Part shown: piece by piece, positions 1-5,627 of the stretch
Position numbering within the stretch: the first letter of the stretch is position 1
How the letters are laid out: every line of letters starts with the position of its first letter
Program-made: the position numbers and the translations under genes
Notes under the pieces: generated by a model
The model's database searches: none
The model's input: the letters and a program-made list of their open reading frames with translations, nothing else
What the model was told of the DNA's origin: nothing
Source of the DNA: Chitinophagaceae bacterium
GTDB lineage: Bacteria; Bacteroidota; Bacteroidia; Chitinophagales; Chitinophagaceae
Reading direction: 5' to 3'
DNA length: 5,658 nucleotides
Assembly (NCBI GenBank): GCA_025963615.1
Contig: JAOQAL010000829.1
Span: 1-5,658 of the forward strand

Positions 1-485
1 GATATCAGCGGGGATTGATTGTAGCTGTTTTTTCGCTGATTGCGTTCATAATCGGGTTAGCAGCAGCTATGAAATTATCAGCTGTGGTAGCCAGTTATAT
101 TGGCGAAACTGTAAAAATTTCAGACCGGTGGCTGCCGGTAATATCCTTTGTGGCAGTATTTATTTTAGTAGCCTTATTGGTAAGGTGGGGTGCCAATATT
201 TTGCAGCGAACCATAGAGATCACCTTGTTAGGGTGGGTAAACCGGATAGGAGGAATTATTTTTTATTGTGTATTGTTTATCACTGCATTTAGTGTTGTTT
301 TGTTCTATGCATTGCAAATAAAAGTGCTGAACCTGGAAACTATCAACGCATCGGAAACCTGGCCTTTTATTCAGCCCTGGGGTCCCCGGGCAATCAATGG
401 TTTCGCCGTAATAATCCCTGTTTTTAAAGATATGTTCGGGCAACTTGAATCATTTTTTGGTAATATTTCAGACAAGATAAGGTAG
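1..485 (+). CDS. CvpA family inner-membrane protein, 5' truncated by window
   Basis: The open frame runs back through the window start (codons begin at base 3: Tyr-Gln-Arg-Gly-Leu), so the TTG at 15 is not the real start. The visible 160 residues have three hydrophobic segments, about 5-25, 43-61 and 80-104, with short basic loops. The opening YQRGLIVAVFSLIAFIIGLA matches the conserved 'G-x-RG-hydrophobic' region after the first helix of CvpA proteins (colicin V production family). Family members are about 160-180 residues with four helices, so probably only the first helix and its N-terminus are missing. The stop is TAG at 483-485. CvpA-like proteins sit in the cytoplasmic membrane; their exact role is poorly defined, with links to colicin V export and envelope homeostasis. 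A 93-base gap separates it from the hydrolase gene. The family call is fairly sure, the function is not. Confidence 0.85.
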   Translation, partial: YQRGLIVAVFSLIAFIIGLAAAMKLSAVVASYIGETVKISDRWLPVISFVAVFILVALLVRWGANILQRTIEITLLGWVNRIGGIIFYCVLFITAFSVVLFYALQIKVLNLETINASETWPFIQPWGPRAINGFAVIIPVFKDMFGQLESFFGNISDKIR

Positions 486-546
486 AGACGGCTTAAAAAA
501 TAGGTTATTGCTAATCAATTCCATAGCATTTTTGCCCCAAATCTTT

Positions 547-554
547 TATTTTAG
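547..554 (+). promoter_or_regulatory. Possible -7 promoter box for the hydrolase gene
   Basis: TATTTTAG matches seven of eight positions' worth of the Bacteroidota -7 consensus TAnnTTTG, with A for T at the seventh position, and is followed by CAC. It would start transcription near 560, giving a leader of about 18 bases before ATG 579. No TTG sits at the expected -33 distance, so the call rests on the box and its position alone. An alternative partial match, CATTTTTG, ends at 534. Confidence 0.3.
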
Positions 555-578
555 CACATTAATAGTCACGGTCACAAA

Positions 579-1355
579 ATGCAATACGAAATTAAACAAC
601 AGGACAAGTTCAGGTTTGTTGAGGAAGGTGAGGGTGAACCATTGATGCTATTGCATGGTTTATTTGGAGCTTTAAGCAATTTTGAGCCTTTAATTGAATT
701 TTTCCGGCAACACAATAAGGTGATTGTGCCGCTGCTTCCATTGTTTGAATTGGATATCCTTCATACTTCCGTTGGCGGTTTAGCCAAATTTGTAAACAAG
801 TTCATTGAAGCAAGAGGGTACAACAATATCCATTTAATGGGAAATTCACTTGGAGGCCATGTAGCGTTGATCTACGTATTAAAGCAGCCCGAGAAAATTA
901 AATCAGTAATCCTGACAGGCAGTTCAGGCTTGTTTGAAAGTGGTATGGGGGATAGTTATCCTAAACGGGGGGATTATGAATATATCAAAACTAAAACGGA
1001 ATTAACCTTTTACGACCCCAAAATAGCTTCAAAAGAACTGGTAGATGAGGTCTATGGGATTGTAAATAACCGCATAAAAGCAATTAAAATAATAGCGCTG
1101 GCCAAAAGTGCCATCCGAAATAATTTAGGGGAGGAACTCAATCAAATCAAACAACCTCCGTTATTGATATGGGGAAATAACGATTCTATAACTCCACCCT
1201 TCGTGGCACGGGAATTTAGTAAGTTAATCCCGAACAGCGAGTTGTATTTTATTGACAAGTGCGGACACGCCCCCATGATGGAGGCGCCGGAAGATTTTAA
1301 CGCTATCTTACTTAAATTTTTGAAAAAACTCAGTGAACCTGCAACAGTAACCTGA
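579..1355 (+). CDS. Alpha/beta hydrolase, substrate unknown
   Basis: 258 residues, a usual size for a single-domain soluble alpha/beta hydrolase. The oxyanion-hole motif HGLFG is at residues 26-30. The nucleophile elbow GNSLGG (88-93) contains Ser90. Asp202 lies in WGNNDSITPP after a late strand, and His230 is in the CGHAPMMEAP segment typical of the catalytic histidine. The triad is therefore complete and the enzyme should be an active serine hydrolase acting on an ester, amide or C-C bond. The cap region, about 120-185, is mostly helical and lysine-rich, and gives no substrate clue. There is no signal peptide, so it is probably cytoplasmic. ATG 579 is the natural start, because the N-terminus leads straight into the first strand. 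No Shine-Dalgarno site is visible, as is common in Bacteroidota. It lies 34 bases before the CBS-ACT gene and may be cotranscribed with it. The fold is sure, the substrate is not. Confidence 0.92.
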   Translation: MQYEIKQQDKFRFVEEGEGEPLMLLHGLFGALSNFEPLIEFFRQHNKVIVPLLPLFELDILHTSVGGLAKFVNKFIEARGYNNIHLMGNSLGGHVALIYVLKQPEKIKSVILTGSSGLFESGMGDSYPKRGDYEYIKTKTELTFYDPKIASKELVDEVYGIVNNRIKAIKIIALAKSAIRNNLGEELNQIKQPPLLIWGNNDSITPPFVAREFSKLIPNSELYFIDKCGHAPMMEAPEDFNAILLKFLKKLSEPATVT

Positions 1356-1389
1356 ATGAGGTTGTCTCACTGAAAAAAGGCCGCTATCC

Positions 1390-2052
1390 ATGTTAACAAG
1401 AGACCTTCATACACAAGTACTTCCCTACCTTCACCTGCACGACAAGGTTTATCAGGCGTTGCAATTGATGAATGAAAGTCATGTTGCCCATTTGCCGATT
1501 GTTGATGGGGAAAAATTTGCCGGCCTGATCAGCGAGGATGACCTGCTCCAGGTGGAAAATGATAAAGTTGAATTGAAAGAACTGCAACAGTCTTTTTCAA
1601 TGAGCAACGTAAGAGAAGATGAACATTTCCTGAAAGCGGTAAAGCTCGCAGTAGAAAATGGGTTTAGTGTAGTCCCGGTTGTAAATGAAGACAATGAAAT
1701 AACCGGTATTGTAACCTATGCTGATTTATTAAAACAGGCTTCTGAATTTATGAATATCAATGATCCGGGTGGATTGCTGGTGCTGGAAATGGAAGCCAAA
1801 AATTATTCGTTTAATACAATCAGCCGCATTATTGAATCAAACGACGCACAGATAAAACAATTAAATACCACGACGGATCCCCAGACCGGGCAGATGCAGG
1901 TAACCATTAAAGTTGACAAACCTGAGATATCGGATATCATAGCCACTTTTCAGCGCTACGACTATAATGTGAAATATTATCTTGGCGAAGAGATGTATGA
2001 AAACGAACTGCGGAGTAACTACGATAACCTTATGAACTATCTGAAAATTTAA
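1390..2052 (+). CDS. CBS-pair and ACT-like domain protein (AcuB-like architecture)
   Basis: 220 residues, cytoplasmic. A first CBS motif spans about 8-57 (AHLPIVDGEKFAGLISEDDLL) and a second about 69-118 (VVPVVNEDNEITGIVTYADL). Both show the usual 'hydrophobic-P-V-V-x-x-x-x-x-x-G-I-hydrophobic-x-x-x-D-hydrophobic' pattern. The C-terminal part, about 127-198, opens with GGLLVLEMEAKNYSFNTISRI and has the beta-alpha-beta feel of an ACT domain, a small ligand-binding regulatory fold. CBS pairs commonly bind AMP, ATP or related adenine nucleotides; the CBS plus ACT layout occurs in AcuB of acetoin-utilisation loci. No catalytic domain is attached, so it probably acts as a sensor of nucleotides and/or amino acids controlling another protein. 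An AAAAAAGG stretch at 1373-1380, nine bases before the ATG, is a weak ribosome-binding site. It lies two genes upstream of nadK, a setting known in Bacteroidota. Domain calls are solid for CBS and moderate for ACT; partner and ligand are inference. Confidence 0.88.
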   Translation: MLTRDLHTQVLPYLHLHDKVYQALQLMNESHVAHLPIVDGEKFAGLISEDDLLQVENDKVELKELQQSFSMSNVREDEHFLKAVKLAVENGFSVVPVVNEDNEITGIVTYADLLKQASEFMNINDPGGLLVLEMEAKNYSFNTISRIIESNDAQIKQLNTTTDPQTGQMQVTIKVDKPEISDIIATFQRYDYNVKYYLGEEMYENELRSNYDNLMNYLKI

Positions 2053-2125
2053 GACCCTCTTGGGACGATACGAACCATTAACATTTTTTTACCGTCAATT
2101 TAAGGAATTTGCCATCAGAGATTGA

Positions 2126-3589
2126 GTGATACAGTGTGTAAACAAATATCGCCTTGCATTTTTATTGTTACTTGCATCATGCTGCAGCATTACTGCCCAG
2201 GAGCAGGGTGCCGTTTCATTGCCTGGAACACAAGTCCCGCAACCAATGACCCGGGATACTACTTCCAGGGACGCTCCATTTATTGTCCGTTCTATCCTGA
2301 TACAGGGGAACAGGAAAACCATGCCGCAGATTATACTGCGCGAAATACCTTTTAAACCAGGAGATCATTTCAAATTACAGGACCTCGTAAAGAAATTTGA
2401 AGATGCCCGTCGCCAGTTAATGAATACGGTCCTGTTTCATGAAGTAATTGTTGCCTTAAAAAGCCTCGATGGCTATAATGTGGATGTATTGGTAGATGTA
2501 AAGGAACGCTGGTATATTTTCCCCCTGCCTTATTTTAAAACAGTTGACAGGAACTGGAACCAATGGATTGTTGAAAACAAACTCAGCCTTACCCGGGTTA
2601 ATTATGGCCTGAAATTACTGTACAATAATTTTACAGGCTATAATGACAAATTGAGAGTATGGGTCATAAACGGCTATACCAAACAGTTATCTTTCAATTA
2701 TGACCGCCTTTATATTGACAAGAAATTGAAATGGGGTTTGAATGTGGGAATGGATATCGGGAAAAACCGGGAAGTAAATTACATGTCGGAAGATAACAAA
2801 CAGGTTTTTTATAAAGACCCTGCCCGTTTCATACGGTCTTTTTACCGGACGAATGCGGAACTGACTTACCGCAAGGCTATTAAAACCAGGCATCGTTTTG
2901 GTATTGCCTACAATGAAGAACGGGTAAGCGATACGATAGTTAAATTAAACCCCTCCTATTTTAAATTTGGCCTTAATCATGTACGTTACATGGAATTGTA
3001 TTATACCATGTCTTATTTTAACGTGGATTACATTCCGTATCCTACCAGTGGTTATGCAGCGGAAGTCACCTTGAATAAAAAGGGATTTAATAATGTCCTC
3101 AATCTATGGCAGCTTACCGTAAAAGGTTCAGCAACCTATACGATGCTTCCAAAGACCTATCTGAATCTTCGTGTCAATGGTATTTTAAAACTTCCGTTTC
3201 AACAGCCTTTCTATACCCGTCAGCTCATGGGTTACGGCGACCTGATTATGCAGGGTTACGAATACTATGTAATGGATGGCGTAGCAGGAGGTACCGTGGA
3301 AGCGGCTGTATCCAGAGAAATCTTTAATTTTAAAATTAATTTTCCCCCCAACAGATTCCGCAGTTCCGGCTATCTTCCCGTGCGCATCTTTGCAAAAATA
3401 TTTGGTGATGCGGGTTATGTTCATAATCCACAACCAGACAATAATCCGTTGACGAATAAAATGCTTTATTCCGGCGGGTTCGGTTTGGACATTTTAACAT
3501 TATACGATTTTACTTTAAAGCTGGAATGGTCGTTTAACCAGATAGGGCAAAACGGATTATATTTACATAACAGGACTTCAAGTTTCTAA
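2126..3589 (+). CDS. BamA/TamA-superfamily outer-membrane protein with one POTRA domain
   Basis: 487 residues. A hydrophobic signal (RLAFLLLLASCCSITAQ, 9-25) fits signal peptidase I cleavage after ITA (22-24), although LASC at 16-19 also resembles a lipobox. A low-complexity Pro/Thr linker leads to one POTRA-like domain at about 53-127: FIVRSILIQGNRKT, then LREIPFKPGD, a helix, and VDVLVDVKERW. The rest, about 135-487, is rich in alternating aromatic strands, as in a 16-strand barrel. MQGYEYYVMDG (375-385) lies where Omp85 proteins carry the VRGY/F motif of loop 6, with Gln instead of Arg. The chain ends in Phe. True BamA has five POTRAs and is much longer, so this is a separate small paralogue; its cargo is unknown. 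GTG 2126 is the start because an in-frame TGA directly precedes it and it is the only start that keeps the full signal. nadK follows after 9 bases, which suggests cotranscription. Confidence 0.87.
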   Translation: MIQCVNKYRLAFLLLLASCCSITAQEQGAVSLPGTQVPQPMTRDTTSRDAPFIVRSILIQGNRKTMPQIILREIPFKPGDHFKLQDLVKKFEDARRQLMNTVLFHEVIVALKSLDGYNVDVLVDVKERWYIFPLPYFKTVDRNWNQWIVENKLSLTRVNYGLKLLYNNFTGYNDKLRVWVINGYTKQLSFNYDRLYIDKKLKWGLNVGMDIGKNREVNYMSEDNKQVFYKDPARFIRSFYRTNAELTYRKAIKTRHRFGIAYNEERVSDTIVKLNPSYFKFGLNHVRYMELYYTMSYFNVDYIPYPTSGYAAEVTLNKKGFNNVLNLWQLTVKGSATYTMLPKTYLNLRVNGILKLPFQQPFYTRQLMGYGDLIMQGYEYYVMDGVAGGTVEAAVSREIFNFKINFPPNRFRSSGYLPVRIFAKIFGDAGYVHNPQPDNNPLTNKMLYSGGFGLDILTLYDFTLKLEWSFNQIGQNGLYLHNRTSSF

Positions 3590-3598
3590 ATTGTCATC

Positions 3599-4477
3599 AT
3601 GAGGGTAGCTATTTATAGTCGTACAATCGAAGAAAGTCATTACCCGGATGTACAATTGTTTTTCGATGAGCTGGATAAACAAAAGATTGAACCGGTTCTT
3701 TTCCACTCATTTTTTGAACAAATTTCTCATAAGATAGATTTACCGGCCTCCACTACTACTTTTTCACTTTCTGAGAACCTTACGGAAGAAATTGATTTTA
3801 TCATCAGTCTCGGCGGGGATGGTACCTTACTTGACACGGTCACGCTGGTACGTAATAAGAACATTCCTGTCATGGGAATCAATTTTGGGAGATTGGGCTT
3901 TTTGGCCGGCATTGGCCGCAATGAACTTACAACAGCCGTAAAATCTGTAGGCAGAAGAACTTTTGTAATAGATAAAAGAACGATGATTCATGTGGATGCT
4001 AATTTGCCCCTGTTCGGAGACGTTCCATATGCCTTAAATGAGTTTGCCATTCATAAAAGGGACACAGAACCTATGATTAAAATTCATACTTATTTGAATG
4101 GTGAATTTTTAAATACGTACTGGGCGGATGGATTAATTGTCGCAACGCCAACAGGTTCTACCGGGTATTCTTTAAGCTGCAATGGGCCTATCGTTTTTCC
4201 TGAATCAGGCAGCTTTGTCATTACCCCGGTAGCGCCACACAATCTGAATGTAAGACCGATCATTGTTCCGGATGATAATATTATTTCATTTGAAATTGAA
4301 AGCCGTTCCGAACACATTATCTGTGCGCTGGATTCCCGGAGAGAAATTGTGAGTAAGGATGTCCAACTGGCGGTACGAAAAGAATCATTTCATTTAAAAC
4401 TTGTGAGGCTCAATGAAAATAATTTTCTTCAAACCTTGCGCAATAAACTAACCTGGGGCCTGGATAAACGTAATTAA
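3599..4477 (+). CDS. nadK: NAD kinase
   Basis: 292 residues, the normal length for bacterial NAD kinase, which phosphorylates NAD at the 2' hydroxyl of its adenosine ribose to make NADP; it is cytoplasmic. All diagnostic motifs are present: the GGDGT motif at 72-76 with catalytic Asp74; GINFGRLGFL at 93-102; the NEFAI motif at 147-151 (Asn147-Glu148) that contacts the nicotinamide side; and DGLIVATPTGSTGYSLS at 177-193, the NAD-binding and oligomer region. LDSR at 244-247 matches the D-S/G-Q position of other members. The C-terminus KLTWGLDKRN is the form usual in Bacteroidota. ATG 3599 gives the expected first strand (MRVAIYSR) and lies 9 bases after the stop of the barrel-protein gene with no Shine-Dalgarno site, so it is probably translated from a shared transcript. 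No truncation or missing key residue is seen. Confidence 0.97.
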   Translation: MRVAIYSRTIEESHYPDVQLFFDELDKQKIEPVLFHSFFEQISHKIDLPASTTTFSLSENLTEEIDFIISLGGDGTLLDTVTLVRNKNIPVMGINFGRLGFLAGIGRNELTTAVKSVGRRTFVIDKRTMIHVDANLPLFGDVPYALNEFAIHKRDTEPMIKIHTYLNGEFLNTYWADGLIVATPTGSTGYSLSCNGPIVFPESGSFVITPVAPHNLNVRPIIVPDDNIISFEIESRSEHIICALDSRREIVSKDVQLAVRKESFHLKLVRLNENNFLQTLRNKLTWGLDKRN

Positions 4478-4544
4478 TTCATTGCGTCACAAAAGAAAAT
4501 ATCCTTTTTTTCGTTAAGAACTGGTGAAATCTTATTTTGCGGAT

Positions 4545-5390
4545 ATGTTTCAAAGACTGGTAGCCACCGTTTTCCTCCTGATTCCTTTAATAACATTTGC
4601 ACAAAATGCTATTGTTCAGGAGGGAGAATTCGGCGTGGGAATCGGAGCAGGTCATTATTTTGGCGACTTGAATACCCGTGCAAAAGTGAACAGGCCTAAA
4701 ATAGCCGCCGGTATTTTTTTCCGGAAGAACTTTGGAAATTATATCGCCTTACGCCTCTCTGCAAATTATGCAAGAGTGGGCTATTCAGATATTTACAATA
4801 ATTATAACGAGTACATGTATCGCCGTAACCTTAGCTTTAATAGCAATATATGGGAACTGGCGTTGCAGGGAGATTTTAATTTCTTTAAATTTTTACCTGG
4901 TGAACCGGGGTATAATTTTACTCCTTATATCACTTTCGGGGCCGGTGTTTTTAATTATGATCCTTTTGCCTATCTCGATGGACAAAAATACAATCTCCGC
5001 AACCTGGCAACAGAAGGTCAGGGAAATTCCTTGTATCCCGATCGCAAACCCTATAGTTCAATGGCGGTTTGTATTCCATTTGGTGTAGGATTTAAATATT
5101 CCATTAATGAAAGAATGAATATAGGTTTCGAGGTCGTTCACCGGTTTACTACAACAGATTATCTTGATGATGTAAGCAAAACCTATGTGGATCCCGCTGT
5201 GTTTCCCAAGCAGTTGGACGGCAGCATTTCACCAGCTCAACGTTTGAGCGACAGGTCTTACGAACTAGGAGAACCAATTGGAATCCCCGGCCGGCAACGG
5301 GGCAACAGCCAGCAAAAAGATCAATTTGCCACGGCAATATTCTATGTCACATTTAATCTTCAGTCTTACCGCTGCCCAACAGCGAATTGA
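4545..5390 (+). CDS. porG: DUF6089/PorG-family outer-membrane protein of type IX secretion
   Basis: 281 residues from ATG 4545. The signal peptide is about 1-19/20 (MFQRLVATVFLLIPLITFAQ), and mature strands follow with alternating aromatics of a small outer-membrane barrel. Family-type motifs are HYFGDLN (37-43), YRRNLSF (92-98), TTDYLDDVSKTYVD (203-216), RQRGNSQQKD (250-259) and a C-terminal YRCP (275-278). In Porphyromonas gingivalis, PorG is an outer-membrane part of the type IX secretion system associated with the PorK/PorN ring, and its gene lies beside uppS and the Omp85 gene. The same setting here (nadK before, probable uppS after) supports the call. Start choice: an in-frame GTG at 4524 would add seven residues (MKSYFAD) including an acidic residue ahead of the signal core, so I prefer the ATG; neither has a ribosome-binding site. 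The family call is good; a T9SS role is inferred from homology and synteny. Confidence 0.85.
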   Translation: MFQRLVATVFLLIPLITFAQNAIVQEGEFGVGIGAGHYFGDLNTRAKVNRPKIAAGIFFRKNFGNYIALRLSANYARVGYSDIYNNYNEYMYRRNLSFNSNIWELALQGDFNFFKFLPGEPGYNFTPYITFGAGVFNYDPFAYLDGQKYNLRNLATEGQGNSLYPDRKPYSSMAVCIPFGVGFKYSINERMNIGFEVVHRFTTTDYLDDVSKTYVDPAVFPKQLDGSISPAQRLSDRSYELGEPIGIPGRQRGNSQQKDQFATAIFYVTFNLQSYRCPTAN

Positions 5391-5459
5391 TAAGTTTATA
5401 GTTTATGGTTTTTTAGTTTACTGTTAAATAACCTTTAGCCAGGGACTGTATCTCCCCCA

Positions 5460-5564
5460 AAAACGACCCCAACCACAAACTTCAAACTCCAAACCCGATA
5501 GCTATCGGGTCCAAACTATTTAAAACGACCCCAACCCTAAACTCCAAACACCAAACTTCAAACT
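5460..5564. repeat. Direct repeats: AAAACGACCCCAACC with CAAACTnCAAAC tracts
   Basis: The 15-mer AAAACGACCCCAACC occurs exactly at 5460-5474 and again at 5522-5536, a 62-base offset. Each copy is followed by runs of CAAACT-type units: CAAACTTCAAACT is found exactly at 5476-5488 and 5552-5564, and AAACTCCAAAC at 5484-5494 and 5539-5549. The two half-units surround a palindrome. The tract is low-complexity, nearly devoid of G outside the 15-mers and palindrome, and unlike the coding DNA around it. It may be a copy of a dispersed intergenic repeat; similar AAACTCCAAAC-type tracts occur between genes in Bacteroidota as far as I recall, but the copy number cannot be seen here. Confidence 0.8.
5493..5510. 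repeat. Perfect 18-base palindrome ACCCGATAGCTATCGGGT
   Basis: All 18 bases are self-complementary around the centre at 5501/5502. As RNA this gives a GC-rich-footed stem (ACCCGAT/ATCGGGT) with a four-base AGCT loop. No T tract follows on either strand, so it is not a classic intrinsic terminator. It lies between the two direct-repeat half-units. It could be a protein-binding site, a transcript 3'-end stabiliser, or the core of an intergenic repeat element. Confidence 0.8.
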
Positions 5565-5590
5565 ATAACAACTTCCTCTGTCTTATTTAT

Positions 5591-5598
5591 TACCTTTA
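5591..5598 (+). promoter_or_regulatory. Possible -7 promoter box for the gene at 5628
   Basis: TACCTTTA matches seven of eight positions of the Bacteroidota -7 consensus TAnnTTTG (A for the last G) and is followed by CACCCC, a context I associate with promoters in this group. Transcription would start near 5604, leaving a leader of roughly 24 bases that includes the ribosome-binding site. No TTG is seen at the -33 distance, so the call is tentative. The spacer position supports it. Confidence 0.35.
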
Positions 5599-5603
5599 CA
5601 CCC

Positions 5604-5618
5604 CTGAATTCAGAAGGG
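5604..5618 (+). promoter_or_regulatory. Shine-Dalgarno-like site overlapping a short palindrome
   Basis: AGAAGGG at 5612-5618 lies nine bases before ATG 5628 and is the best Shine-Dalgarno-like site in the window; most other genes here have none. It overlaps the perfect palindrome CTGAATTCAG (5604-5613), and CCC at 5601-5603 could pair with GGG at 5616-5618 across a two-base AA bulge, so the site may be partly folded. Confidence 0.5.
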
Positions 5619-5627
5619 CAGCGTTTT

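Larger units (their letters stand above)
5391..5627 (+). other. 237-base non-coding spacer between porG and the next gene
   Basis: No credible coding frame or structural RNA is visible. The first part (about 5392-5424) is rich in GTTTA repeats. The middle (about 5452-5564) is an almost G-free, C/A-rich repeat tract on this strand interrupted by a perfect palindrome. The last 50 bases hold a promoter-like box, a short hairpin and a Shine-Dalgarno-like site for the gene at 5628. It is the longest gap in the window and the only one with clear repeat structure, so it is the likeliest boundary between transcription units. Confidence 0.8.

Noticed and set aside
1330..1373. Nested inverted repeats TCAGTGA / TCACTGA and AACCT / AGGTT around the hydrolase stop codon.
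   Set aside because: The structure is followed by A residues rather than a T tract on this strand, and it overlaps the coding end, so it is not a convincing terminator; the match could be chance.
2053..2125. CCCTCTTGGG mini-hairpin and a T7 run near 2084-2090 as a terminator after the CBS-ACT gene.
   Set aside because: The stem is only three base pairs and lies about 20 bases before the T run, so it is not a credible intrinsic terminator.
2122..2355. Alternative frame from TTG 2122 over the start of the barrel gene.
   Set aside because: It lacks protein-like features and overlaps the frame that carries the signal peptide and POTRA domain; it is a shadow frame.
4478..4523. T-rich stretch after nadK as a terminator.
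   Set aside because: No stem precedes the T run, and porG follows closely on the same strand.
4732..5088. 118-codon frame inside porG on the same strand.
   Set aside because: It overlaps a well-supported PorG-family frame and has no recognisable domain; its hydrophobic look comes from shifted reading of barrel strands.
5451..5540. C-runs on + (G-runs on -) as a G-quadruplex.
   Set aside because: The G runs on the minus strand are too few, unevenly spaced and interrupted by the palindrome.
5460..5564. CRISPR array.
   Set aside because: Only two repeat copies exist, the unit is low-complexity and the spacing holds a palindrome rather than unique spacers; no cas gene is near.
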